A stretch of 64,000 nucleotides of DNA from Achatina immaculata (GCA_009760885.1 CM019713.1:9005180-9069179), one strand, 5' to 3'; shown: positions 10,383 through 21,884, numbered from the stretch's first letter. Made by a program: numbers and translations. Notes: generated by a model from the sequence alone, not told the origin.

Positions 10383-10791
10383 TACCTGGACACTTAACAA
10401 AACAGCTGAGAAACACATAAATACCTTTTAATGTAAATGCTACAGAAAAGTTTTTCAAATATCATGGACACAACAAAGAACAAATATATCCACACTACAA
10501 GAACTTAATATTGAAGAAGGCTGGCTAGTAAAGAGGATTAAATAAAGAAAACTTAAATATTCTGAGCACATTAAACATCATGATAATTTAGATAAGACGG
10601 TCTTGGAAGGGTACATAATGGGAAAAAGAAAGAGAGGAAGACCAAGGCAAAGATGGCTGCAAGACATCGTTGATGATCTGCAAATGGATGCATCAGCAGC
10701 AGGCCATCTTGCTTACAACCGAGAGGCCTACAGGAGAACTGTTAGGGAGGCAAAGTTCCGCAAGGGACATACAAATAACTGACTGACTGAT
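10383..10791 (+). mobile_element. RTE-A copy abutting RTE-H
   Basis: Begins with the sequence for TWTLNKTAEKHIN directly after the GAT tail of RTE-H and ends in an ACTG-type tail (10776-10790). The frame is broken before KRKRGRPRQRW. It extends to the same region as the copies at 5.6 and 49.4 kb, although shorter at the 5' end. Confidence 0.87.
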
Positions 10792-11169
10792 AATAGACAT
10801 AGATTTATGTCCTGAAGAAGGCCAGTGTTTGAACCGTTGGACTTAAGATTTCGTCATCTTTGGCCAAGCTAAGACTCTCCATCTTATGTAATTAAAACAA
10901 AAACAAAAACAAAAAAGCTGAAGTAAGAAATGAACAAACGACAGGTCAATATTTTATGTCTCCATGTTTAAAAACTTGTCACTGCGACATCCAATGAACC
11001 GTTAGAAGGAACTGAAATCAAGGGAGATAATGATCTCGCTCTGACGTCCTGTGCCTCATTACGGTTGCTATTAGTAACCAGGAATAGATCTGGTTTGGAG
11101 TATTCCTTGTCCGTATCTATTAAACGGCACGGAGAAAAAATACCTTGCTTCTCCTGGCGGTAATTTGAT
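10792..11169. other. gap; possible retroelement 3' UTR motif
   Basis: No gene. Bases 10811-10841 contain CCTGAAGAAGGCC, then GAACCGTTGG, a pattern that recurs inverted at about 55990-56020 (GGCTCATGCCGAAATATTGG on the minus strand). Such GAAGAAGGC-spacer-GCCGAAA motifs are seen near the 3' ends of several animal retroelements, so it may be a remnant. Weak. Confidence 0.35.
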
Positions 11170-11297
11170 TTTTTTTTTTTGGTCCATGATGTAACAATCA
11201 CATCAGACGTTCATGTGCCGAAGGTCGTAGAAATACGGGCTTAACACCGTATCCCTAGTGTTAATGGCCTGAAAGCGGGAATTGTACCTTTACCTTA
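11170..11297 (+). mobile_element. SINE1 3' half
   Basis: Plus-strand SINE1 body from GATGTAACAATCACATCAGACG through TTCATGTGCCGAAGG and AATACGGGC to the terminal GTACCTTTACCTT. The tRNA-like head is absent. Confidence 0.8.
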
Positions 11298-11984
11298 TGA
11301 TGTAACAATGCAGTCTTTATTCCCTCGTAGGCTTTCTACAGCGTTAAACAATTCTGAGTACAAGAGTGATAAGTCTGTGAGAATAAAAAAAAAACATGGC
11401 TAAGGATTGTTGATAGTATTGTTGCTCTTGTTGTTACTGGAAGCTGCTGGCAGCTGAAAAAGTTGAAAAAGGAAACTTGTAGCACAAATGTGGTAATGAA
11501 TGGAAAGTTGACTCGTTTACAACATTCCACTCAGCTTCCAGCTTCTAATTCTCCAGGAGTAAAATTGCGGAACCAAAATACAAATAAATCTTCCGTTTCA
11601 TCATGGTCGAGGGGCTGGTCACAGAGACCGACAGACCAATCAGCTGCTCTTCTCTGGACTCGATAACCAACCCGACATAAGCGCGTGGCTTAGGTAGGTT
11701 TGAGATCGAGAGACAGTTGAACTTCTTTGATCAGTCCGCCTTGCCCGTTCCAAGGAAAAAGAACATGGAGAATCGAAACTGCGGAGCATACACATACAAG
11801 GTGTTACGGGAGTGAGATTCGTGGAGACATTGTATCTCCCTTTCACGACGGCTCACCATGTGAGACTGAAAGAAGAAGAAGAAGAAGAAAACATATAACG
11901 GTCACATAAGACGAATACATTATAAGTAAGATACAGAAAAAAAAACAACTAGAGACACTAGCTACAGAAACATATGAGCAAGAA
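11298..11984. other. gap; unassigned GAA-tailed segment
   Basis: No gene recognised. Bases 11560-11890 are GC-richer than their neighbours and end in a GAA run (11874-11889), which may be the tail of an unrecognised retroelement. Only short unrelated frames are present. Confidence 0.4.
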
Positions 11985-12690
11985 CCGCAAAGAACAAACA
12001 CATTCTTCACAACATATGGAAAAATAGCAAGCATCCTTCACAATACTTGGAAAAACCACACACATTAGACACAGTATATAGAAAAACCACACCACATTAA
12101 TCACAACATATGGAAAAACCACAAATACATTCTTCACAACATGTGCGAAAAAAACATACGCATTCTTCACAACATCTGGAAGAACCACAAACACATTCTT
12201 CACAACAAATAGAAAAACACTAGAGAACAAACAACACATTATTCACAACAAATAGAAAAACACTAGAGAACAAACAACACATTATTCACAACAAATAGAA
12301 AAACAACAAAGAACAAACAAACACATTCTTCACAGCATATAGAAAAACCACTTAGAAAAAAAAACAACACATTCTTCTCAAAATATAGAAGACACCAGAG
12401 AACAAACAACACATTCTTCACAACATATAGAAAAACTACAGAGAATAAACAACAGGTTCTTCATAACATCTGGAAAAACCACAAACGCATTCTTCACAAC
12501 ATATAGAAAAACCTCAGAGAACAAACAACACATTCTCACAAAATATAGAAAAACCACGCAGAAAAACAACACATTCTTCACAACATATAGAAAAAAACAT
12601 GGAGAAAAACAACACACTCTTCACAACATATAGAAAAGCCACGGAGAACAAACAAATATATTCTTCACAACGTATAGAAAAACCACAGAG
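11985..12690. repeat. 33-44 bp minisatellite, about 17 copies
   Basis: Tandem units of the form CACATTCTTCACAACATATA plus GAAAAACCACAGAGAACAAA, with a shorter 33-base variant lacking the last segment. Minus-strand open frames with FLYVVKN/ICCEE repeats come only from the array. Confidence 0.9.
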
Positions 12691-13049
12691 CGCAAAAGAC
12701 ATCACAATTATAACACAATACCGAGCGAACCACGTGATAAAGTTGCGACAACGCCTGGACATGATTTGGTGTCCCGGTTGCCTTGACACAGTGCTTATCT
12801 GGCACTGTCATTTCAACTCTTCAGTTACAGAGTTTGTTTTGTTTCCTTTTTCTTCTTTAAGATGCCTGCCTTTTTTTTTAAAATTTGTATTTATCAGTCA
12901 AGAGTTTTAAGACCACAACATTGAAAGGGGGGGGGGGGGAGAGAATGGCATAGGCAATGAGTCATACACTTTCAAACATTCACCTACAGGCACACATACA
13001 CTGACATAGACAGATGTATCATAACCATGTGCAGTCTTCAGAAAGAAAG
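12691..13049. other. gap with a G run
   Basis: No gene. A run of 12 or more G sits near 12929-12940. Otherwise unremarkable AT-rich sequence. Confidence 0.55.
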
Positions 13050-13470
13050 GTTGGTAAGCAATGAATCTCCGTTTTCCCCGCTCCTTCGCCTTTCTGGTGC
13101 GTTCAACCAGGCGGCGTCCTGTCCATTCTCGTGTGTTATCTTCCCGTCTACATCTCTTATCTATCTCTCTTTTATTTTCTTGCACCTCTTCTTCTAGTAT
13201 GATCTTCGGCATATTGTTATTTCTTCTTGATATGGCCGGGGTATTTCGTTTTTCTTGATCCTTGTTTCCTTTAAGTAGGTTCACACAGCAGTCGGAGCTG
13301 TTTTAAAAGTTGTGCATTTGTTCTTTCAGTTTTCCATGATTTATGACCTAATTTTATGTAGATCCACATTTCTGCTGAATTTATCATTCCCTCTGATTTT
13401 TTTTTTGTTTTGTTTTTGGCTTAGAGTCCAGGTTTCTGATTCGTACAGTAATCCATGATATAGCATTTTA
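13050..13470 (-). mobile_element. RTE-I fragment
   Basis: Minus-strand relative of the copy at 4490-4786. Starts at the upstream end with [12 protein letters not shown], followed by KFSRNVDLHKIRS and, after stops, KKNEIPRPYQEE. Heavily decayed. Its 5' end abuts the GATA tract. Confidence 0.72.
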
Positions 13471-13996
<526 letters not shown>

Positions 13997-13999
<3 letters not shown>

Positions 14000-14496
14000 A
14001 CTTCTTGAACGAAATGTTGAATACCCATTTCTGAGTTGGCAATGTAACGGTCCTATCCCCGTAGCCATGACGTCCATTGATCCAGTCCCCATGAATTATG
14101 AATGAATTTGTAAAGTAAGACTAACATTCTATATTTGAACTCAGTGAAAGTATTGCTGACGTTTACTTTTACATTTGTTCTCTTGTTTTGCTTATTTAAA
14201 ATAGAATAAGAAAAGAGAAGACGAGAAAGAAAGAGAAAAAAACATGAGAGGAAATTATAAAGGTCCCCCCTCCCCCAACCCACCGTGTATCGCTCATCTG
14301 AATAATAAAAGCTAAAAGGGCTGATCCGATTACAATATGGAAGGAAGGGCAGTTACCAGGGAGACAAGAATCGACAAAGCTAAAATCTGCATGACAAAGA
14401 CGGGCCGATTCGATATTGTCAGAACGAGGCCGGCCGTGGAGAAGAAAATTGTGCTATGTTTAATAAACGATATTATTTTCTGTGCCCTTGGTCCTG
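13997..14496. other. gap without recognised features
   Basis: No gene, RNA or clear repeat. The 91-codon plus frame at 14337-14612 runs into repeat G and has no family resemblance. Confidence 0.5.
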
Positions 14497-14785
14497 TTGG
14501 TGAGGGTCAAGACCCTGTTCGGTCTAGCATTCAGCTGACATGTCAGCATCGGAGTTGGCGAACCGTATCTGAGCAAGACCCTGTTTCACCTCTCCGTTGG
14601 TACCTGCAATAACAGATCAAGCTGGCTAACGCGGTAGGGGATCGCCTTTGTCACTACGGTAGTGGAGCCTGCTAAAGAAGCATTATACATCACCCCAAAC
14701 TTGCTTTTTTAGATCCATTCAGGAACTGAAAAATTACCCGCCGCAACCCCGCTCCCAAGCCGACACTAAAATGCTGCGTCTCAAC
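14497..14785 (+). repeat. repeat G copy (probable non-LTR 5' region)
   Basis: Aligns by eye with 54588-54930: both have GACCCTGT(T/C)TCACCTCTCCG, a GTAGTGGAGCCTGCT-type segment, CAGGAACTGAAAAA-type and CCCGCTCCCA segments in the same order. Shorter relatives occur near 44905-44985 and 58905-59045. It is GC-richer than its surroundings and encodes nothing clear; a 5' UTR of a non-LTR family is my best inference. Confidence 0.65.
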
Positions 14786-15030
14786 GTCTTCACAGCATCG
14801 ACGGCAGAGAGCACCAACCCGTCTTCACAGCATCGACGGCAGAGAGCACCAACCCGTCTTCACAGCATCGACGGCAGAGAGCACCAACCCGTCTTCACAG
14901 CATCGACTGCAGAGAGCACCAACCCGTCTTCACAGCATCGACTGCAGAGAGCACCAACCCGTCTTCACAGCATCGACGGCAGAGAGCACCAACCCGTCTT
15001 CACAGCATCGACGGCAGAGAGCACCAACCC
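14786..15030. repeat. 35-bp minisatellite, 7 copies, derived from repeat G
   Basis: Seven exact-length 35-base units (GTCTTCACAGCATCGACGGC + AGAGAGCACCAACCC); two copies carry CTGC instead of CGGC. The unit corresponds to a segment that is single-copy in the repeat G element at 54.9 kb (CTCTACAGCATCGGCTGTAA...), and repeat G sequence resumes after it. Confidence 0.93.
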
Positions 15031-15054
15031 GCAGTTTTAGGAAGGGGAATTGAA

Positions 15055-15684
15055 GATAAGACAAGGCAGGTCCTGTTGTACTGTCAAACAATGTTCGATA
15101 AGACAAGGCAGGTCCTGTTGTACTGTCAAACAATGTTCGATAAGACAAGGCAGGTCCTGTTGTACTGTCAAACAATGTTCGATAAGACAAGGCAGGTCCT
15201 GTTGTACTGTCAAACAATGTTCGATAAGACAAGGCAGGTCCTGTTGTACTGTCAAACAATGTTCGATAAGACAAGGCAGGTCCTGTTGTACTGTCAAACA
15301 ATGTTCGATAAGACAAGGCAGGTCCTGTTGTACTGTCAAACAATATTCGATAAGACAAGGCAGGTCCTGTTGCACTGTCAAACAATGTTCGATAAGACAA
15401 GGCAGGTCCTGTTGCACTGTCAAACAATATTCGATAAGACAAGGCAGGTCCTGTTGCACTGTCAAACAATGTTCGATAAGACAAGGCAGGTCCTGTTGCA
15501 CTGTCAAACAATGTTCGATAAGACAAGGCAGGTCCTGTTGCACTGTCAAACAATATTCGATAAGACAAGGCAGGTCCTGTTGCACTGTCAAACAATATTC
15601 GATAAGACAAGGCAGGTCCTGTTGCACTGTCAAACAATGTTCGATAAGACAAGGCAGGTCCTGTTGTACTGTCAAACAATGTCC
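15055..15684. repeat. 42-bp minisatellite, 15 copies
   Basis: Fifteen 42-base units (GATAAGACAAGGCAGGTCCT + GTTGTACTGTCAAACAATGT + TC). Units 1-7 and 15 carry GTTGTAC, units 8-14 carry GTTGCAC; units 7, 9, 12 and 13 carry ATATTC for ATGTTC. Because 42 is a multiple of three and no stop falls in four of the six frames, open frames of 210-249 codons appear on both strands; they are not genes. Confidence 0.97.
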
Positions 15685-15949
15685 CCCCAGCCCCAGCTAG
15701 TTATATGACACAGTGCTATATAAGGCTGTACCAGGCGGAGCTATCCTCGTGTAGGGGAGGCACAAGAAACAGAAACATCTGATGCTTAGGTCAAGTGTTT
15801 ATGTGTGTTTGTGTGTGTATGGTTTGGGTGTTTTGTTTTTTTTTTAGGGGGGAGGAGGAGGGAGAAGCAGGGAGAAAGAAGAGGGAGATGTGGAGAGTAA
15901 TTTCAGATGTCTGAAACAGATACAATGGGAGATGCCTCTTTTATTTATT
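15685..15949. other. gap with a TATA-like motif
   Basis: Right after the 42-bp array lies GTGCTATATAAGGCTG (about 15712-15727), which looks like a TATA box, but no gene or element start follows. A GA-rich tract spans 15848-15890. Confidence 0.35.
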
Positions 15950-16080
15950 ACCAGCAGGGCGTGGAGGTGGCCGATTCGATAGTGAATCTCCTTCACAAGT
16001 GAAGCCTGAGCCAGTAGGTTTGATTCCCGCTGCTGCATGTCAAGGGTCAGTTCACTATTGTGAAAATTAGGTCCTGACAT
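15950..16080 (+). mobile_element. tRNA-like SINE head (third type)
   Basis: An A box-like TGGCCGATTCG (15968-15978) and a B box-like GGTTTGATTCC (16017-16027; one change from GGTTCGATTCC) are spaced as in a tRNA. The ends GCAGGGCG and CCCGCTGCTGC could pair as a degenerate acceptor stem. The rest does not fold into a convincing functional tRNA, so a tRNA-derived SINE fragment is likelier. Confidence 0.55.
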
Positions 16081-16355
16081 AGCCTGTGGTGTGTGTGTGT
16101 ATGTGGTGGTAGGAAAAAAGGGGTGGGGGAACAGTATGTCTTGTTTTGTTTTGCTGTGTTCCCGCCATTTCTAAATGGTGTGATTGTCTTCTCTTCAAGA
16201 GTAGAGAACTCTGTGACTACTTTTTTGCTGGTTTGTTTCCCCCTGTTTAGTTATTATCGTGTGTGACCGGCATCTTCAGATACTCCACTTTTGTGTGCTG
16301 ACGTTTGTTCTCTACAGAGAGCTTTCATCTTACAGCACGTGGCGCTGGTTTATAT

Positions 16356-16839
16356 TTTTGTTTTGTTTGTATTTGGCACTAAAGATACTAGAATTTTTGT
16401 TTGTATTTGGCACTAAAGATACTAGAATTTTTGTTTGTATTTGGCACTAAAGATACTAGAATTTTTGTTTGTATTTGGCACTAAAGATACTAGAATTTTT
16501 GTTTGTATTTGGCACTAAAGATACTAGAATTTTTGTTTGTATTTGGCACTAAAGATACTAGAATTTTTGTTTGTATTTGGCACTAAAGATACTAGAATTT
16601 TTGTTTGTATTTGGCACTAAAGATACTAGCATTTTTGTTTGTATTTGGCACTAAAGATACTAGAATTTTTGTTTGTATTTGGCACTAAAGATACTAGAAT
16701 TTTTTTTTTGTATTTGGCACTAAAGATACTAGAATTTTTGTTTGTATTTGGCACTAAAGATACTAGAATTTTTGTTTGTATTTGACACTAAAGATACTAG
16801 AATTTTTGTTTGTATTTGGCACTAAAGATACTAGAATTT
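16356..16839. repeat. 34-bp minisatellite, about 14 copies
   Basis: Almost identical units TTTGTTTGTATTTGGCACTA + AAGATACTAGAATT. Rare variants are AGCATT (16629), an A for G in TTTGACAC (16784) and a T-run change near 16705. A run of C (16855-16867) follows shortly after. Confidence 0.96.
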
Positions 16840-16993
16840 GAACTCTAACGATTCCCCCCCCCCCCCCAATTTCTGTGTTCACAGACATTCAATATAAGCA
16901 GTGTTATATTCCAAAACACTTTGATTTGATTTTGATTTTTTAAACAATCGTTGGGCCAAATGACTGTTTTTTTTTTAATGGATAATTTTATTC

Positions 16994-18014
16994 AAAATGT
17001 ATAAACTAGGAAAAAAGTAGGAGCAGCTTTATTACTTAACGATTACAAAGTTGTGACGGTTCGGCGTGAGCCTTAATTATACAAAACCATACAGGACGAA
17101 GAAATAGAGAGAGAAGAAGTATAGATTCGAGTGAGTGCTAAATTTTTAAAAAAAATTGATATTGAATAGAGCACTTAGCTGTAACTTGTAAGAAAATGTG
17201 GTTTGTCCGACGCTGTGTGTCAGAAATGGGCATGGTAGAGCGTAGAGACTGTTTAAATGGAGACCTGTGATGTGTGGTCGGTGGGTCGTAATTGGGGGTG
17301 GTGGGTGGGGAAACCGTGGAGGGGGAGAGAGCAATACAACGTTAACCTAGCCAGGAGAAGGTAAAACAGATAGGTAGAGGGGTGATGCTGTGAGGAGGTT
17401 CTGAACTATATGTAACAAGTGAGAAGGGAGTGGATCTTAGTGGAGAGGGATTAAAATTGTAGGAGAATGTTAGGTGTAGCTGAATAACGAGTTTAACCCG
17501 TGTGGTTCCAGCGTCCCATAATTTTGAATGTAGCGGTTCTCAAGCGCTAGGCGGCGTGTGTCATCTGAGTGACATTGTTTGATGGCTATTACTAGAAAAT
17601 CAGATTTGGCTCTGTGGTTAGAGCCATTGAAATGATTTGGGACTGGTTTCGAAGCATGCTGGGTGATATCGTACAGATGTTTCTGCATGCGGCCGGCCCC
17701 CTAATCTGAGGCCAGTCCCACCAATATACGTTATCCTGCATCTTTTGCAAACGATGACATATATCACATTACGGGACTCGCATGTGAATCCCTCATGAAG
17801 GAAGATAGTTTTGGGAAATGTGATCGTTTTCGTTTCCCAGACTACAGGGCAGGTAGGGCAGCGGGGGCGGTTACATTTTCTGGTACCCACATATGTAAGG
17901 CTCTGCTTCAGGTGGCTGTGGACTAGGATGTCCTTAAAGTCTGGCTCACGTTTGTATGGCAATAAGGGTGGATCAAAGAAAATGTAGCGAGTTTTTTCCT
18001 AGTTTATACATTTT
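16994..18014 (-). mobile_element. Penelope-like element, 3' fragment with GIY-YIG endonuclease
   Basis: Minus-strand C-terminal end of a Penelope-like retroelement protein. From about 17990 the frame reads YIFFDPPLLPYKREPDFKDI, then CNRPRCPTC (a CxxxxCxxC cluster typical before the nuclease), then CESRNVIYVIVCKRCRITYIGGTG, in which VIYVI and TYIGGTG are the GIY and YIG motifs. A one-base indel in the G-rich run near 17695 shifts the frame; the sequence then continues as MQKHLYDITQHASKPVPNHF and ends with LENRYIQNYGTLEPHGLN at about 17475. The reverse transcriptase half is missing. The 3' UTR runs to 16994. Near-identical 24-base inverted repeats (23 of 24) at 16994-17017 and 17991-18014 bound the fragment. 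Penelope elements commonly carry such terminal repeats in either orientation. Confidence 0.9.
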
Positions 18015-18284
18015 GGTATCACAGCTTTACTGCAGTGGTTCGTGTATAGTTGTATACTTATATACTAATTATTGTGTGTTACTAGCTTTATTCAAAGTGC
18101 TTGTTCACTGAGAACTTTAGTATGCCCCAGGTAATTTCTTGAGAGATAACCTTATCTGAGGTAAATTAACTCCTTCAGTCCAAATTAACAGTGGCAGTGC
18201 TGGTAGATCTTGCGCATCTACATCAGAGAGATTTTTAGGCAACATGAAAGCAAAATGAAAAGCAGGACATTTCTAACCCAATCC

Positions 18285-18344
18285 ACCTTCTTCTTTTTCC
18301 TCCTCCTCCTCTTCTTCTTCTTCTTCTTCTTCTTCTTCTTCTTC
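18285..18344. repeat. CTT/CTC microsatellite
   Basis: Pyrimidine run, mainly CTT units. It immediately precedes the L2/CR1-like fragment. Confidence 0.95.
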
Positions 18345-18952
18345 ACGTATTACAAAGAAGGACAAACATCTTGTGATATTCTACCCCTCAAGAAGAGATT
18401 TCTTTTCAACAAGGCTAAGTTAATTCATAAAATTCTATCGCACAATGCTCCACCCTTCAAATCCAACCGAAAACAGTCAACGCTTAAGCAATTGTATTCT
18501 CCCAAAACCAAGGCTTGACGTGTTTTAAAAAAGCTTCTCTTACTCAGCTGCCCACCTTTGGAACGCCATAAGTAAAACTTATAAGTAATATTTGTTCTGA
18601 TAACGTTAAATTTGTCAACATCTGTTTGATATGGACTATACGCCTCCCTAAGCATAGTCTAAAGTAGTTTAAAGTATGGCTTGATTGTTGTACTTTTTAA
18701 AATACTGCTTTTCTGTACATTTATTAGTCTTGAATGAATGTGAGAACGCAAGTTTATTTCATGTTGGTGCATAAATCAGAGTGTAGAATGTATGGACATG
18801 AGATAAGTTAATTATTTATTTATGTAATCAGTTAATTGTGTCTTCATGCACATTATGATCATTAACAAATGCTGAATGACTGTGACTGAGTGAAAACTGT
18901 ATGATGAAGGGCAGAATGTTATTGAAAATAAAGTATGTTCGTTCGTTCGTTC
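18340..18952 (+). mobile_element. L2/CR1-like non-LTR 3' end
   Basis: The plus strand encodes the characteristic C-terminal block of CR1/L2-type reverse transcriptase proteins: ILPLKKRFLFNKAKLIHKIL, HNAPPF, then after a shift LDVF, a stop, KSFSYSAAHLWNAI. Roughly 340 bases of 3' UTR follow, with the segment TGCTGAATGACTGTGACTGA, ending in a GTTC repeat tail (18938-18952). Related 3' UTR pieces lie at 57201-57362 and 62108-62302. The protein part has a frameshift and a stop. Confidence 0.82.
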
Positions 18953-19135
18953 TTCTTCTTCTTCTTCTTTCCGGGCCATTAAGGCTCACTGCTGCAGTTA
19001 AGGTTCGTCTCCATTCTTTATTCCTAATCTTCTCTCTCCAGTTGGTGACGCCAGTTTCCTTTTATCTTCAGTGTTGTCTTTCCACTTCTGGTTTGGTCTA
19101 CGCCTTGGTAACCCCAACATATACTTTAAAATAAT
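18953..19135 (-). mobile_element. RTE-J fragment
   Basis: Minus-strand piece with LPRRRPNQKWKDN and a GAA-type tail (read as CTT at 18953-18968). It resembles the copies at 53.4-53.7 and 58.5-58.9 kb in the (P/R)RGRPRQ...DN...EED region. It abuts the GTTC tail of the L2/CR1-like copy, so two retroelement 3' tails meet here. Confidence 0.6.
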
Positions 19136-19439
19136 CGTGTAACGTCCTTACCCCGAAATTTCTCATCAAAATTTGCTCTGGCAGGTCATGAAAATCAATT
19201 CAGGAGCTAAAGAGTTTAAAATGATTGGTAACTTTATATAATCTTCATTGTTATCGAGAAAATCTTTTTATATGGTTTTCAGTTAGTTCACGATTGTTTG
19301 TGTGTCTGAGATGTATTTTATTCATATAGGATTGTCAACAGAAGCCATGACTTTAAAAAGAAGAAGAAATTATTAGTTTTTGGGTTGCCTTGATGACTTC
19401 TTTGTTAAAATTAAGTGTTTCTCCACAGTATTAAGTATT

Positions 19440-20035
19440 CAGCGATATGACCTATAGTGTGAAAAGGAGTGTTATCTGTGACATGAACTCTGGTGTAAAC
19501 GGAATGTTGTCTGTGATAGTGGCTTCTGCTGTAAACGGAATGCTGTCTGCAGCACGTTCTTAAGGTACACGAAGGCTTATCTGTGACACGACCTATAGTG
19601 TAAACAGAAGGTTATCTGTGACACGATCTCTAATGTAAACAGAGTGTTATCTGTGACATGACATCTAGTGTAAACAGAGGGTTATCTGTGACATGACATA
19701 TAGTGTAAACAGGGTTGTCTGTGACATGACATCTGGTGTAAACAGAGGGCTATCTGTGACATGACATCTAGTGTAAAAAGAAGGTTATCCGTGGCACGAC
19801 CTCTCATGTAATCAGAGGGTGACATTACCTCTAGCGTAATCAGTGGGTTATCTGTGACATGACATCTAGTATAAACAGAGGTTTATCTGTGACGCGACAT
19901 TTAGTGTAAACAGAGAGTTATCTTTGACGTGACCTCTGGTGTAAATGGAATTTTATATGTGACGTGACCTCCATAATGTTCTCTGTGACATGACCTCTAG
20001 TGTACTGTAAACAGAACGTTATCTGTGACATGTCA
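19440..20035. repeat. 35-bp minisatellite, about 16 copies
   Basis: Units of the type GACATGACATCTAGTGTAAA + CAGAGGGTTATCTGT, diverged toward both ends. The stretch before it (19136-19440) shows nothing recognisable. Confidence 0.92.
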
Positions 20036-20334
20036 GATTTACTACACAGCAAATAGTGGAGTGTTTGATTAATATATATGAATCCAGACACGTGATCAAT
20101 GTTGGTGGGGTGTTAAGCTATCGTTCATTTACCACCCCACTCACGCCACCCCACCCCCTCCTCCCAACGCCTACTCTACATCATGGACGGGCGCGCCAGT
20201 TCGAATTTAAAACACGTTCGTCGACTCCTGGGCTACTTCTGTACGTCAGTACATTTTATTGTATTAATTTTTTTTTCTTTTCCCTTCCTTTTTGCAGGTT
20301 TAAATTTAACAATTCTTCATCCACGTCTGTAGCT

Positions 20335-20365
<31 letters not shown>

Positions 20366-20608
20366 GTTTCCATCCCCGTGACTGCATCTGTACGTGCTGC
20401 GTGTGCAGGTATGCGTGTTTGTGTTATAATTATCGAATGGCCAGGGCAGGAAATTATTTTTTAATGAGAAATGATGCCTTGGAAATTATTTTGTAATGGT
20501 GAAGAATGCGTTATAAAGCGAGGTGTGTTCTTGTATGCGAACTCGCCAATAACATCAACAGAGGGCAGAATTCCTTCCTTACCTCCCCTGAACCATATCA
20601 TTGCGTGC
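20036..20608. other. gap without a supported gene
   Basis: A 146-codon plus frame (20056-20496) covers low-complexity proline- and cysteine-rich sequence including a TGTG repeat (20335-20366). It has no recognisable domain and is not called as a gene. Confidence 0.5.
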
Positions 20609-20884
20609 ATACAAACGGACATATGTTGGCCACTTGATGAGAAGAAATGATCAGAGAATACCAAAACAAGCTATCAAGTGGAACACAACAGGCCAAAGAA
20701 AAATAGGCAGACCGCGTGAAACTCTGAAGAGGTCATTGTTAAGAGAGGCCAAATTAACAGGCATAAAATCCCTTGATGAGGCTGAAAGACTCGCCGAAGA
20801 CAGGAAAAATTGGCGAACTACTTTGCGAGCCCTGTGTGACGTTTAACGGCACGAGAAGGATATAAGAAAATAAGATACAAACGG
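20609..20884 (+). mobile_element. RTE-B copy with 10-bp target duplication
   Basis: 5'-truncated RTE-B starting at TYVGHLMRRNDQRIPKQAIK and open to the natural end (RKNWRTTLRALCDV, stop about 20846). The 3' end is GGCACGAGAAGGATATAAG as in the copy at 3.8 kb. The flanks ATACAAACGG at 20609-20618 and 20875-20884 are identical and give exact boundaries. Only a few codons differ from the 3.6-kb copy. Confidence 0.92.
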
Positions 20885-21414
20885 TGAAGTGTAATATTAT
20901 CCTGCAGTGATTATCTTATCCTGCATACCTCGTGTATTCTATAACTTGGCAATGTCCTGCTTTTGTGTTGTTGTTTTTTGTGTGTGTGTGTTCACAATAG
21001 AACAAAGTAGGAATAATATTAATGGAACACTCTACGAGCTAGCAGAGCAGAACGAAATCTTGTCAGGCGAGTTTCGTGCATGAAATCACACGAAAAAACG
21101 CTAGACATTTTTGAAATTACCGTTCTAATTTCGCCAGCAGATACTCGAATTTGTTGACATTCACACTGGTTTGATGAGCTGGTAGGGCAGATAAAGTTGC
21201 CAGGCAAAGATATTAATCGATATCATTCGCTTCTTTATACAAGGAGCCTAGAGTTTCCGGATGGTTTTGTAACTAGTAATTCGGTTTAGTGTTGACAACT
21301 TCGGGGACAAGATATTTCGATGAGATAAAGAGTTTACAAATGGATTTCCGTATGCAAATTGTGGAAAGCTGACAACTGATAGCTCAAACCTTGTAGATAC
21401 TCAATCAGTGTCGA
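20885..21414. other. gap without recognised features
   Basis: Nothing beyond a short TGTG run (20978-20990). No gene or RNA supported. Confidence 0.5.
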
Positions 21415-21620
21415 TACTGGGACCATGTGATACTCAGATCATGTGGATACTCTACATCGATGCTCAAACAATCTCGATACTCAACCATGTCGATACTTAA
21501 ATCGTGTGCGTACTCAAATCATGTAAATATACTCAAGTCATGTCGATACTCAAATCATGTAAATACTCAGGGCGTCGATATTCAAGCCATGTCGATACTC
21601 AAGCCGTCGATACTCAACCT
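21415..21620. repeat. 17-bp repeat CATGTCGATACTCAAAT
   Basis: Irregular tandem units of CATGTCGATACTCAAAT with TAAATACTCA variants, about eleven copies. Confidence 0.85.
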
Positions 21621-21847
21621 ATGTAGAACAAGCTCAATGAAAGTATGAAGTTTATTCAGAAAATCACTGTCTCTAACAATTACTGATTATTTTCCAGTCC
21701 ATTATTCACCCGCTTTTGCTTTTAATCATCATTATGAGTTCTTATCGCCTTTGATTGTTTGTAACAAAGTTGGAGCCTCTGTGAAAGGTTTCGTGTGCTG
21801 TGTGCTGATGCAGCAACTAGAGCTAAAAATAGCTTGATCAGGCCAGG

Positions 21848-21848
<1 letters not shown>

Positions 21849-21884
<36 letters not shown>

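Noticed and set aside
14930..15708. Open frames of 210-249 codons on both strands
   Set aside because: Produced by the 42-bp array; same openness in four frames, perfect periodicity, no family resemblance.
16356..16839. CRISPR-like regular repeat array
   Set aside because: Units are contiguous and near identical with no unique spacers, and the genome is eukaryotic; it is a minisatellite.
20056..20496. 146-codon plus-strand frame
   Set aside because: Runs through a TGTG microsatellite and proline-rich low complexity; no domain.
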